From Granulosicoccus sp964352535 (GTDB lineage: Bacteria > Pseudomonadota > Gammaproteobacteria > Granulosicoccales > Granulosicoccaceae): a stretch of 15,628 bases of DNA. The translations under genes were made by a program, and so were the position numbers. Below the pieces are notes generated by a model. It saw only the letters and a list, made by a program, of their open reading frames with translations. It was not told the DNA's origin and did not search any database. Where the stretch lies: contig CAYGSW010000134.1 of assembly GCA_964352535.1 (NCBI GenBank), positions 1 through 15,628 of the forward strand, given 5' to 3'. Below are positions 1-7,611 of this stretch, one piece after another (the first letter of the stretch is position 1; each line of letters begins with the position of its first letter).

Positions 1-660
1 GAGTCCTTACCAGAGCTTCTCAGTAAAAGTGAGATGCGCGCGCGCCAGGTACATCAATTTCTAGAGCCAGAACGTATTGAGTTTTCCACCGATATCGAAG
101 CTCAGCAAATCGGACTGTTAGGCAAGGCTGTAGCCATACCGGCATTGACATCAGACCTTGTCATCCTGAATCGAAACTCTTCACTCGTCAGCGGTATGAT
201 GGCTCAGTCACTCGAAGGTGTGCTGTTCGATGCAGGTAAGCCTGCTCTTGTTCTGGGTGAAGCGATCGAAGCGATGCCCTCGCTTCCAAAGAATGTTATG
301 GTCGCCTGGGATGGCTCACGAGAAGCCTCGCGCGCTGTTCATCACGCGCTTGGATTTCTCAAAGAAGCCGATAGTATCAAGGCTTTTGGTATTGAAGAGT
401 CTGGCAAGGATCAGATCAAACTAAGCCTGAAAAGGCTTACACGACAGCTTTCACACCACGGCTTGCAGATCGAAACTCGCATGCTGCAAAGCTCAGCTCA
501 TGACGTGAGTCGTACGCTGATCGAGCACGTTGGACAAAGCAATCCTGACTTGCTGGTCATGGGCGCTTACGGCCGCACTAGACTCCGTGAAATCGTCTTC
601 TCCAGAGCAACGCGCTCTGCTCTGGCTCAACTCGAAGTGACTGTTTTGCTTGCACATTGA
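1..660 (+). CDS. Universal stress protein, tandem UspA domain (5' end outside window)
   Basis: The frame is open from base 1, so the gene starts before the window; the ATG at 34 is internal. Aligned with the complete paralogue at 13322-14158, about 58 N-terminal residues are missing. The visible part holds the end of a first, degenerate Usp domain (to the segment SLVSG...LEGVLFDAGKPAL) and a second Usp domain beginning at VMVAWDGSREASRAVHHAL. Near the C-terminus is GAYGRTRLREIVFSRATR, resembling the ATP-binding GxxG-9x-G[S/T] loop, but the last Gly-Ser/Thr is replaced by Ser-Arg, so nucleotide binding is uncertain. Usp proteins are cytoplasmic stress and survival factors; in Pseudomonas several are under Anr control. 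Any operator for this copy would be upstream of the window. The family call is secure; the specific role is unknown. Confidence 0.9.
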   Translation, partial: ESLPELLSKSEMRARQVHQFLEPERIEFSTDIEAQQIGLLGKAVAIPALTSDLVILNRNSSLVSGMMAQSLEGVLFDAGKPALVLGEAIEAMPSLPKNVMVAWDGSREASRAVHHALGFLKEADSIKAFGIEESGKDQIKLSLKRLTRQLSHHGLQIETRMLQSSAHDVSRTLIEHVGQSNPDLLVMGAYGRTRLREIVFSRATRSALAQLEVTVLLAH

Positions 661-845
661 GACCACTGGAGTGACACCAACCCTTTTGCATCACCGCGCA
701 GAGCGGTTACATAGCTACCCAATCCTGGAGCAGATGGAGCTTTTCAAGGTGCAGAAGAATCAACTTTAGAGCTTTCAAACTTAGTATTGGCCTTTTTTCT
801 TCAACGCTGATTCACGGCTACAAACATAACGAAAATCTCACTAGC

Positions 846-1008
846 GTTAGTGGGTCGTGCGCGTTTCGGTAACACATTGCATCCCCAGCGCCGCCAGCCC
901 GGCTTTCGATTCGCTTCCCGTATACCCAATACGCTGCGCATTTCTGCCTTGCTCTGACGACGCTGGGAACAGAATGTCTGTTACCGACAGACCGCACGAC
1001 CCACTAAC
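846..1008. repeat. Long imperfect palindrome (163 bp), possible MITE or structured element
   Basis: The outer arms are a perfect 16-bp inverted repeat: GTTAGTGGGTCGTGCG at 846-861 and its reverse complement at 993-1008. Pairing continues inwards with gaps: TCGGTAACA at 866-874 matches the right arm, then CCCAGCG at 884-890 matches 961-967. It reaches an apex at 919-933 (CGTAT/ATACG). The arm midpoint (927) and the apex midpoint (926) coincide, so the whole element folds as one hairpin. It lies between the convergent usp and DUF2934 genes. I see no clear target-site duplication and no gene inside. The flanks 661-845 and 1009-1068 hold nothing else I can support. Confidence 0.75.
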
Positions 1009-1068
1009 TCTCGCAGTATGTATGACTTCGTCACAGCATTAGGCGGATTCGTCAGACATGACCTGCTT

Positions 1069-1335
1069 TCACGCCTCGCCCATGATCTCGGCCAATTCCT
1101 TCTCGGCTTCAAGCCAGTCTGCCACTTCATACCCGGGAATGAAGCCTCGTTTTTCGGCCTTGAAATAGGCGCATTCAGAGATCAGCACCAGCCGATTGTC
1201 CATATTGTGCCAGTTGTGATTGACACTATCGCGTGTTGCGCCTGAAGCACCCTGGTTGCTGGACGACGTAATGCCGTCAGAGGCATCAGGCGCCGATAGG
1301 TTCTCATGGTTTTTCGTCATGTCTGGATCATTCAT
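1069..1335 (-). CDS. DUF2934 domain protein
   Basis: This is an 88-residue cytoplasmic protein. Residues 1-45 are polar, rich in Asn, Ser and Asp, and probably disordered. Residues 50-85 match the small DUF2934 module, whose hallmark is an aromatic-rich start (ISECAYFKAEKRGF), then PG and DWLEAEKEL; here ISECAYFKAEKRGFIPGYE followed by VADWLEAEKELAEIM. The function of DUF2934 is unknown; such proteins are often found near stress genes. The ATG at 1335 is preceded by ACGGAGA, a good ribosome binding site at normal spacing. A perfect Fnr-type box (1399-1412) lies 63 bases upstream, with a TACAAT -10-like hexamer at 1371-1366 between, which suggests induction at low oxygen. The family call is good and the role is unknown. 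Confidence 0.85.
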   Translation of the reverse strand: MNDPDMTKNHENLSAPDASDGITSSSNQGASGATRDSVNHNWHNMDNRLVLISECAYFKAEKRGFIPGYEVADWLEAEKELAEIMGEA

Positions 1336-1398
1336 TATTCAGTCTCCGTAGACGCAAACTTAGTCATTGTAAGATGGAGCATGGTGTGCGAGACAGCA

Positions 1399-1412
1399 TT
1401 GATCGGCATCAA
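1399..1412. promoter_or_regulatory. Fnr/Anr-type operator, perfect TTGAT-N4-ATCAA
   Basis: TTGATCGGCATCAA matches all ten defining bases of the Fnr/Anr consensus. It lies between the divergent DUF2934 and MBL genes, 63 bases before the DUF2934 start, the distance seen for the other operators here. It could also act on the plus strand: TAATGT at 1437-1442 is a plausible -10 placing a transcription start about 43 bases from the box centre. Confidence 0.85.
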
Positions 1413-1479
1413 TATTTTCCGCACACTGGCAGACAGTAATGTCATTGAATGAGTACACCTGAGTCTGCGTTGCCATCGA

Positions 1480-1493
1480 TTGATCGAGATCAT
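1480..1493. promoter_or_regulatory. Fnr/Anr-type operator, 9 of 10 bases
   Basis: TTGATCGAGATCAT differs from the consensus only in the last base. It ends 61 bases before the GTG at 1555, matching the spacing of the perfect sites to their genes. If it is a real operator, the in-frame TTG (1480) and ATG codons (1492, 1501) lie in or next to the promoter and are not the start of the downstream gene. Confidence 0.6.
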
Positions 1494-1554
1494 GTACTCG
1501 ATGCTCCTCACGTTGCACAGTGATCTCTATTCAACCAGCAAACGAGACAATTAC

Positions 1555-2955
1555 GTGGCGAGTATTACCATTCTGGGAGCCGCAAATGGCGTGACTGGCT
1601 CGTGTTACCTCATAGAAACCATTGACGCGCGAATTCTGCTGGAGTGCGGTCTGGTGCGTGGCAGCAGCAAGGAAGAACTCATCAATGCCAAGCCTTTCCC
1701 GTTTGCTATTGATAGCATAGACGCCGTCGTTCTCTCACACGGTCATCTGGATCATTCAGGACGCCTGCCACGTCTCATTCGCGACGGCTATTCAGCATCC
1801 ATAGTCATGACACCTGCAACAGCTGAGCTACTTGATGTCTTGCTCAAGGATGCCGCATCTCTGGAAAAGCGCGACACCGAGTGGGAGAACAAGCGCTTGC
1901 GGCGTGCGGGTCGTGACGAGATCGAGCCCTTGTTTACCATCGACGACGTTGACGCCACTCTGAAGCTGTGTACGGGCATTGACTACGGCGTCCGCCATAC
2001 TGTTGCTTCGGGTATCGACGTCTGTTTCCAGGATGCTGGACACATTCTCGGATCGGCCATTGTAGAGCTTTTTGTCACAGAGAATGGTGTGGAAAAGAAG
2101 CTGGTGTTCTCCGGCGATCTGGGCAATGCAGATTCAGCTCTGATGCCGGCACCGGCGACCATCGCAGAGGCAGATCTGGTTCTTATGGAATCCACCTACG
2201 GTGACCGTGAACATCGTCCCATGCAAGAGACGCTTGACGAATTCACCGACATCATTGAACAAGCATCCAACAGTGGCGGCAACATCCTGATTCCAGCTTT
2301 TGCCATTGGCCGTGCACAGGAAATCCTCTTCCGTCTTGGCGAGCTTTACCAGCAAGGCAGGTTGAAAACACAGGCCGTCTACCTGGACAGTCCCATGGCC
2401 ATTGCGGCAACCGAGGTCTACCACCGTCATCAGAGCACCTTTAGAACCCACGATCGCGAGAAAATGCATCAAGCGAACGCTACCAGTTTGCATTCGTTTC
2501 TACCTGTACTCAGGTACACAGCCAGTACGCAAGAATCCATAGCCCTGAACCGCATTGAAAGCGGTGTCATCATTATCGCAGGCAGTGGCATGTGCAACGG
2601 TGGTCGTATTCGACATCATCTCATTCAGAATCTTTGGAAGAGATCCGCGCATGTCGTGATCATTGGTTATCAGGCGCAAGGCACACCGGGCCGTGCACTG
2701 GTGGATGGTGCAAGCTATCTGCGTATCGGCAAGCAGGAGATCGCTGTCAAGGCAGCTATCCACACACTCGGCGGATTCTCTGCTCACGCGGGGCGCTCGC
2801 AACTACTCCATTGGGCAAAGCAGTTCAAGCAAACTGGTAGCAGTGTTCAGTTGATCCACGGGGACGCCGAAGCAAAAACATCACTGCGTGATGCGCTGAT
2901 TTCTCAAGGACAAGATGCCCAAATCCCGCTGCACGGAGAGTCAATCGAGTTTTGA
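1555..2955 (+). CDS. MBL-fold beta-CASP ribonuclease-like protein (Cft2/YSH1 type)
   Basis: This 466-residue protein (from GTG 1555) probably cleaves or trims RNA with two zinc ions in the cytoplasm. It begins at the expected strand ITILGAANGVTGSCYLIET. The metallo-beta-lactamase ligands are HGHLDH (about residues 62-67), the His of AGHILGS (about 163) and the Asp of FSGDLGN (about 188). The beta-CASP part follows: ESTYGD (about 212-217), NILIPAFAIGRAQEIL, GSGMCNGGRIRHHL, GYQAQGTPGR and the distal His motif GGFSAHAG. All catalytic motifs look intact and the length fits the family. The start is uncertain: the frame is open back to TTG 1480, but family proteins begin just before the first strand, GAG stands 8 bases before the GTG, and an Fnr-like box occupies 1480-1493. 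The substrate is unknown. Confidence 0.9.
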   Translation: MASITILGAANGVTGSCYLIETIDARILLECGLVRGSSKEELINAKPFPFAIDSIDAVVLSHGHLDHSGRLPRLIRDGYSASIVMTPATAELLDVLLKDAASLEKRDTEWENKRLRRAGRDEIEPLFTIDDVDATLKLCTGIDYGVRHTVASGIDVCFQDAGHILGSAIVELFVTENGVEKKLVFSGDLGNADSALMPAPATIAEADLVLMESTYGDREHRPMQETLDEFTDIIEQASNSGGNILIPAFAIGRAQEILFRLGELYQQGRLKTQAVYLDSPMAIAATEVYHRHQSTFRTHDREKMHQANATSLHSFLPVLRYTASTQESIALNRIESGVIIIAGSGMCNGGRIRHHLIQNLWKRSAHVVIIGYQAQGTPGRALVDGASYLRIGKQEIAVKAAIHTLGGFSAHAGRSQLLHWAKQFKQTGSSVQLIHGDAEAKTSLRDALISQGQDAQIPLHGESIEF

Positions 2956-2973
2956 TTGACGAAGCGCATGTGA

Positions 2974-3350
2974 TCAAATTTCAAGACAAATGACGCCTAT
3001 TCGCCTTTCAATCCTACGCAGCAATGTGTTGAGCATGTCATCAATGGTCACAGAATGCGCGGCACTACCGCTAATAACAACGCTTCTTGACATGCCATCA
3101 TAGGCTACCTCCTCTGGACTCTGAACAAGCGCCGGCCCAGCCTCCTCCCTTTTATAGTCTTGAGCTCGAGAGTCCCATCTAACTCGCTGCCGAAGAGCGC
3201 AGTGCAGATAGCCCAATCCCGCTGCTCTTCAGCCAATGTGAATAAAAACTCATCAATCGGGAGTCGCTTTGCAAGAAGCTCTTCGGAGTCCGACGATATC
3301 AACGTGCCGTTGCTGACCAACAGCGTGCTATTGGCCGGATGACGTACAAA
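2974..3350 (-). pseudogene. CheB-type methylesterase C-terminal remnant, frameshifted
   Basis: Two overlapping frames together read as the C-terminal half of a CheB methylesterase domain. The first (about 3350 to 3160) gives HPANSTLLVSNGTLI, then RLPIDEFLFTLAEEQRDWAI and FGSELDGTLELKTIK. The second continues (to 2974) with GPALVQSPEEVAYDGMSRSV and a short tail. These match the family blocks PPN..L, RLPID.FF.SLAE, SG.GSDG and VQDPE.A.YDGMPRS. The switch falls in an A4G3 run near 3150-3157, so one inserted or lost base would explain it. The Asp of the SDG-type motif remains, but the N-terminal part with the catalytic Ser and His is absent. It is therefore a dead fragment, or a fragment with one sequencing error. 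It abuts the end of the lipoprotein gene. Confidence 0.75.
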
Positions 3351-3370
3351 TGATCTGGAGCAATCAACGG

Positions 3371-3883
3371 TTACTCTGGATTTACCGTCAAATCAAAATT
3401 CTGCGTTGCATAATACGTACAATAATCATGAGAGTACGCGTAGTAGTACCTATCATTTATTCTGTAACGCACTCTAGCAGCAATGACAAATGAGTATGTT
3501 CCCAGGGTGGTGGCAGCTCCTTGAAAATGGATACTCTGATTGTTTTGGTAATACGTAATACCAGCCGGAAGCCCACCCACAAACTCGAACCAATAGTCAT
3601 AGCTGTCAATGTGAGAATCATCATCAAACGATACCCGCACTTGATCGACGTATGTCTGATTCAACACAGGTTGATTCAAGAATGCACGGTCGAATCGTGG
3701 TCCATTATAGTATTGACAATCGGTGTAATGCAGATAGAAAAACTCACAGCTACTACTTACCAGAACAGCAGGAAGAACCAGTATCACGGCTCTCAGTCTC
3801 TGCCTGACGCGTTGGTAGATACGAGCGCTAGAGTGATGATGTTCTGCTGTTTCCATTAACATTATCAATGTTACCGCTGGCAT
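3371..3883 (-). CDS. Small exported (probable lipo-) protein with Ig-like putative fold
   Basis: The 170-residue product has a basic stretch (RVRQRLR), then a hydrophobic segment AVILVLPAVLVSSSC ending at Cys46. This resembles a lipoprotein signal with an imperfect lipobox (V-S-S-S-C). The mature part is rich in Tyr and Phe. Residues 100-168 contain GLPAGITYYQNNQSIHFQG and LGTYSFVIAARV, a pattern typical of putative-Ig/cadherin-like domains of surface proteins (GLPxGL...G.P...G.Y...V.A). Cys56 and Cys155 could form a disulfide. No strong ribosome binding site precedes ATG 3883; ATG at 3862 or 3856 are alternatives. The upstream gap 3884-4000 contains two direct TTGAT half-sites but no full Fnr box. 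No specific function can be given. Confidence 0.6.
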   Translation of the reverse strand: MPAVTLIMLMETAEHHHSSARIYQRVRQRLRAVILVLPAVLVSSSCEFFYLHYTDCQYYNGPRFDRAFLNQPVLNQTYVDQVRVSFDDDSHIDSYDYWFEFVGGLPAGITYYQNNQSIHFQGAATTLGTYSFVIAARVRYRINDRYYYAYSHDYCTYYATQNFDLTVNPE

Positions 3884-3966
3884 GACACCAAAACAACAGG
3901 CCTTACCGCCATACCAATTGCCAATGCGTAATCACCAGCCTTTGATCCTTTTTGATTTAGCCTATC

Positions 3967-3991
3967 GCGCGCCACAGATGTGCGAACGCGC
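3967..3991. terminator. GC-rich hairpin downstream of the DUF2202 gene
   Basis: GCGCG at 3967-3971 pairs with CGCGC at 3987-3991, enclosing CACA (3973-3976) and TGTG (3979-3982) with a two-base loop. It lies just past the stop codon of the DUF2202 gene. No T-run follows on either strand, so it is at best an imperfect terminator. Confidence 0.3.
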
Positions 3992-4000
3992 AATGGAAAA

Positions 4001-4504
4001 TCAAATTCCTACAACGTAATTGAATTCTTCCTGTGTCAAATGCAAGGCCTTATAGTGTACCTTGTGATTATGTAATTGTTGAATAAATGCTCGCTGATGG
4101 CGCCCTGAGGCTTGCTGCAGTCTGCCATACACGTTCGTGATCATAAGATGAGTGGCGTTGGAAAGCGCTTCCTGTAAATCCCGAATATCCAACTCTTCAA
4201 GCTCTGCTGCCACGCGACCCTGATGAGTGAGCTGATTATATTGATCTACAAGCTCTCTATCTGCAAACAGACCACGTTTGTTGTCCGCCACCAGATCGGA
4301 GAGCGAAAAACGTTCAAGCAAAGACCTCACTGCATCTGTATGCCGCTGCTCACTTATTGCGACATCGTTGAATATTCGCAAATGCCAGATTTCGTGAAAT
4401 GTCGAGTAGACATCACTTGCCAACTTTTCCTCCTGCCTCATATGCAGAAGATCTGCCACTTCCCTTGGTGTTCGTTTGCTCTGAATGCGATTTTGAACAA
4501 CCAT
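4001..4504 (-). CDS. DUF2202 ferritin-like protein
   Basis: This is a 167-residue, mainly helical protein. Residues 16-60 carry the DUF2202 signature: a helix LLHMRQEEKLASDVYSTFHE, then W.LRIFNDVAISEQRHTDAV. The Glu of EEKLA and the Glu and His of SEQRH are the likely metal ligands of the ferritin-like four-helix bundle. A second helical pair follows (ELEELDIRDLQEALSNATH...VYGRLQQASGRHQRAF). No signal peptide is visible. The frame is open to TTG 4699, but ATG 4504 is much better: GGGGAG lies 6 bases upstream (4516-4511), and a perfect Fnr box at 4571-4584 sits 66 bases upstream. Between them are TATTGT (4549-4544) and a consensus TATAAT (4532-4527). A role in iron or oxygen chemistry is inferred from the fold; the family has no settled function. 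Confidence 0.85.
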   Translation of the reverse strand: MVVQNRIQSKRTPREVADLLHMRQEEKLASDVYSTFHEIWHLRIFNDVAISEQRHTDAVRSLLERFSLSDLVADNKRGLFADRELVDQYNQLTHQGRVAAELEELDIRDLQEALSNATHLMITNVYGRLQQASGRHQRAFIQQLHNHKVHYKALHLTQEEFNYVVGI

Positions 4505-4570
4505 ATGCAACTCCCCAGAGCTTTTGATTATAGTTCCAATGACACAATACGGCTCATCTGATTCCAATGA

Positions 4571-4584
4571 TTGATCCTGATCAA
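4571..4584. promoter_or_regulatory. Fnr/Anr-type operator, perfect TTGAT-N4-ATCAA
   Basis: TTGATCCTGATCAA matches the consensus fully and lies 66 bases before the DUF2202 start. TATTGT at 4549-4544 is about 28 bases from the box centre, as expected of a class II Fnr-activated -10 element. The TATAAT at 4532-4527 would instead put the box near -57. Confidence 0.85.
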
Positions 4585-4698
4585 TATTGGTGATAACGAC
4601 AATTGCTTTGTTTGTATGGCTTGACTTGTGCCTGTCGTGGATTTTTGTACGAGGTATAGCAATTCTATTGGTAATAGCCTGTAACAATCTCACCGACA

Positions 4699-4878
4699 AT
4701 GCGCTGCCAACAGCGATTAACCATCGCTATCAGTGAAGGATTGAACCGGGTTGCTAAAATTGTCAAAAACCGAGCGAGCGGCTTCCGCAATCTGGAACCG
4801 TTCGCCGACCTGATCATGCTGGTCATCGGCGATGTCGATATTCCTGCGCAAATTCCGAACAATTTTCGAACAGTATGA
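4699..4878 (+). pseudogene. ISL3-family transposase C-terminal remnant
   Basis: About 59 codons end at TGA 4876-4878. They read IAISEGLNRVAKIVKNRASG, then FRNLEPFADLIMLVIGDVDI. This fits the last block of ISL3-type DDE transposases (EG.N...K..K.RA.GFRN...F...I), including the final catalytic Glu region. The rest of the transposase is absent, and upstream bases belong to the DUF2202 promoter region. I did not find a terminal inverted repeat. It is a relic of an insertion near the island. Confidence 0.65.
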
Positions 4879-5187
4879 GAGAAGCAAATATGCTATCCAC
4901 TGCCTGTCAAACGATTATGACAGCTTTGCGAAACTCGGATATAGCCAATTAATGTCCTGGTGTTGAACGAAGCACTTCCTGCTGGCTTTATGGTTTCTAT
5001 GGAATATCCTGTATAAAATTGGCGCAATCGAACAAGTCTCTGTTTCTTGCACACTGACAATCGCTATTTCACTTCCATGTTTTAGAGCACACCATGAAGT
5101 CCACTCCACTGATTTAAACAGAGTGAAACGTGTTGTAAGTCATCACCCGTTAGCATAACGTCTATGATCAAATCAACAAGTTCGTCG
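4879..5187. other. Gene-free stretch
   Basis: I see no convincing gene here on either strand. A small perfect hairpin (CGTTA, three-base loop, TAACG) at 5148-5160 lies just after the export operon on the minus strand. It has no T-run, so a terminator role is only possible. The stretch may include residual ISL3-element DNA, but nothing recognisable. Confidence 0.4.
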
Positions 5188-6387
5188 TTATTCAGATCTG
5201 AGCGCATCCACCGGTGTCATTCTGGCTGCACGCCAGGCTGGCAGAACGCCAGCCAGCAATCCGATTACCAATGCAACTGCTTCAGCAAGCAATACATAGA
5301 TCAGAGGCGTCTTAACGGGCAATGCGGGAATTGCCAAGTGTAGCAGTTGAGCGCCTCCAAACCCGATAACAAGACCAGCGACCCCACCTATAGCTGCCAA
5401 TATAACGGCCTCGCCGAGAAACAGACTCATGACTTGCTGCTGGCTGGCGCCTAGTGCTCGCAGTAGCCCTATCTCATTGGTGCGTTCACGCACGGCAATA
5501 GTCATGATCGTTAAGATACCTATGCCGCCAACCACCAGAGAAATACCTCCAAGTCCAGCGACGGCTTGTGTCAACACACCAAGGATTGATCCCAACACAT
5601 CCATCATTTGCTGCTGAGTGGTTATGGTAACGTCGTCGGTTCCGTGCCTATCTTCAAGTAGCCGCTGGACACTCGCCACGACTTCATCTACGACTGCGCG
5701 CTCATTGTAGAGAAGATCAATTTCCAGCAGTGACTCGCGATTGAACAATTCCATGGCACGCGCTGTTGGAATGTAAACCGTGTCATCCAGATCAAATCCG
5801 AGCATCTGGCCTTTCGATTCCATGACGCCGACAACTCGAAAGCGGTTGCCACCAATCCGAATGAATCGACCCAATGGATTAATGGTGCCGAACAACTCAT
5901 CACGCATCTTGCTACCAAGAACAGCCGTTGGTCTGGGCGCATGCTGATCATCATCTGGCAGGAAGGTTCCTATCGCAACGGCAAACGAATAGGCTTTGGT
6001 AAAACTTGCGTTGGTCCCATACACCGTTGTTCGTCTTTGCCGCTGATTAGCCTCTATTTCTGCGTTTCCCATGGCAAAGCCAACTGCAGCCTCGATATTC
6101 GGCAAACGTGACAATGCAATGGTGTCATCAATGGACAAAGGCCGGACTGTATTGACAGAACCCAGCGAACCACCCATCGTCGAGACCTTGCCTGGATTGA
6201 TCTGTATAAGCGTGGTGCCAAATTGCGTGAACTGCGTAATGACAAAGCGATTGACGCCTTCACCAATAGAAGTAAGCAACACCACTGCAGCAATCCCGAT
6301 AGCAATTCCAAGTGTCGTTAATAGTGTGCGTGTCCGCGCATCAATAACCGACGTTAAGGTGAGCTTGATGTAGTCTCGTGTATGCAT
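5188..6387 (-). CDS. MacB/FtsX-type ABC transporter permease (second of two)
   Basis: This 399-residue inner membrane permease has the four-helix FtsX/MacB plan. One segment near the N-terminus (TLLTTLGIAIGIAAVVLLTS, about 21-40) is followed by a large periplasmic domain (about 45-265). Three helices then end in the family signature RERTNEIGLLRALGAS and a C-terminal PAWRAARMTPVDALR. It starts 11 bases after the stop of the preceding permease, so the two are translationally linked, and it ends the operon. Together with the ATPase and MacA-like adaptor it should form a mechanotransmission exporter working from the periplasm to an outer membrane TolC-type channel; no such channel gene is in the window. 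The substrate is unknown; MacAB relatives export macrolides, peptides or lipoproteins. Confidence 0.88.
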   Translation of the reverse strand: MHTRDYIKLTLTSVIDARTRTLLTTLGIAIGIAAVVLLTSIGEGVNRFVITQFTQFGTTLIQINPGKVSTMGGSLGSVNTVRPLSIDDTIALSRLPNIEAAVGFAMGNAEIEANQRQRRTTVYGTNASFTKAYSFAVAIGTFLPDDDQHAPRPTAVLGSKMRDELFGTINPLGRFIRIGGNRFRVVGVMESKGQMLGFDLDDTVYIPTARAMELFNRESLLEIDLLYNERAVVDEVVASVQRLLEDRHGTDDVTITTQQQMMDVLGSILGVLTQAVAGLGGISLVVGGIGILTIMTIAVRERTNEIGLLRALGASQQQVMSLFLGEAVILAAIGGVAGLVIGFGGAQLLHLAIPALPVKTPLIYVLLAEAVALVIGLLAGVLPAWRAARMTPVDALRSE

Positions 6388-6398
6388 TCAGGCAGTTC

Positions 6399-7607
6399 TC
6401 AGCTCTTGGCCAATGCCGTAACCGGATCCAGGGCTGCCGCCCGCCTCGCAGGTGATATGCCAAACACAACTCCCGTCACAATGGCAATACAAACACCTGA
6501 AAACATGGCCCATACAGGTGGAATCATGTTTAACGCAGGATAGATTTTTGTCACCAGAGCAGCACCACACAATCCGATACCAAGCCCAATAACAGAACCA
6601 AATAGCGAAAGCAGAGCAGCTTCAGCCAGAAATACCATGATTATCTGTCGTGGAGCTGCCCCTACGGCTTTTAACAAACCAATCTCGCCCGTACGCTGAG
6701 CGACAGCAACCAACATGACGTTCATGATTAGAATGCCAGCCACTGCCAGACTAATAGCGCCAATCCCACCCACAGTCAAAGTCAAAGCATTGAAAATCTG
6801 ATTAAAGGTGTCGAGTACAGCATCCTGGGTGATGACCGTGACATCTTCCTCCCCATGGTGTCTGGATTTGATGGTGGCACTGGTGAATTGCTTTACTCGT
6901 TCAATCGATTCGGGTGATGTGCTCTCGACCAGAATTCGAAACAGACTTTGTGTGTTGAACAATGCCATTGCCGAGGCAACCGGTACTAACACAGTATCCT
7001 CAGCATCTACCCCAATGGAACGTCCTTCAGATCCTAATACACCGATCACTCTGAAACGACTATCACCAATTCGTAACCAGCGACCTATAGCGGGCTCACT
7101 GACGAACAACTCTGATTCAATTTTGCGTCCAATCACACATACTGGAGCTCCACGAGACCACTCCATAACAGGCAGGAACTGACCTTTTGCCATCCGCCAG
7201 TGACGAATGGCAAGCATATCACTGGTTGTCCCAAATACTGCAACTTCGCGCTCCAGCCCACCATACTGAATCCCGGCGGCACCAATCACCATGGGGGCTA
7301 CGCGCTTGACATTTCGATGACGCGTCAAAGAAAACGCATCTTCAACTGTCAAGTCGCGCGTGGTTCCCCCCCAACTGGCTCCCAGAGTACCACTACTGGT
7401 TTCAGACTTGCCTGGCATGACAACGACAAGACTGGTACCAAGCGATGCGAATTCGTCGGTGACATACCGACGTGCAGCTTCACCAAGCCCAGTCAGCAAC
7501 ACAACAGCTGCCACACCGATGGCCATAGCCAATAGCACCAGTGCCGTGCGTGAGGGAGCACGCTCGATGGAATGCAAAGCATAACGTAGGGTATCTGTGC
7601 TGCGCAT
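6399..7607 (-). CDS. MacB/FtsX-type ABC transporter permease (first of two)
   Basis: This protein of about 402 residues (from ATG 7607) has the same plan as its neighbour: TM1 RTALVLLAMAIGVAAVVLL, a periplasmic domain with GESE-type variable regions, then three helices. The signature AQRTGEIGLLKAVGAAPRQI and the C-terminal SPARRAAALDPVTAL are present. ATG 7607 lies four bases past the stop of the ATPase gene. ATG 7625 and ATG 7643 are in-frame alternatives that would overlap the ATPase end by 14 to 32 bases; I prefer 7607 because the domain starts right after it. Two different permeases encoded beside one ATPase suggest a heterodimeric channel, unlike the homodimeric fused MacB of E. coli. 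Confidence 0.88.
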   Translation of the reverse strand: MRSTDTLRYALHSIERAPSRTALVLLAMAIGVAAVVLLTGLGEAARRYVTDEFASLGTSLVVVMPGKSETSSGTLGASWGGTTRDLTVEDAFSLTRHRNVKRVAPMVIGAAGIQYGGLEREVAVFGTTSDMLAIRHWRMAKGQFLPVMEWSRGAPVCVIGRKIESELFVSEPAIGRWLRIGDSRFRVIGVLGSEGRSIGVDAEDTVLVPVASAMALFNTQSLFRILVESTSPESIERVKQFTSATIKSRHHGEEDVTVITQDAVLDTFNQIFNALTLTVGGIGAISLAVAGILIMNVMLVAVAQRTGEIGLLKAVGAAPRQIIMVFLAEAALLSLFGSVIGLGIGLCGAALVTKIYPALNMIPPVWAMFSGVCIAIVTGVVFGISPARRAAALDPVTALAKS

Positions 7608-7611
7608 CTGC

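Noticed and set aside
846..1008. Integron attC site
   Set aside because: The ends read GTTAG...CTAAC rather than the RYYYAAC...GTTRRRY layout, and no integrase or cassette array is seen.
857..1042. 61-codon ORF across the first palindrome
   Set aside because: It lies within the inverted repeat, has no domain or start signal, and its composition follows the hairpin.
3942..3956. Two TTGAT motifs ten bases apart before the lipoprotein gene
   Set aside because: They are direct, not inverted, repeats, so they do not form an Fnr operator.
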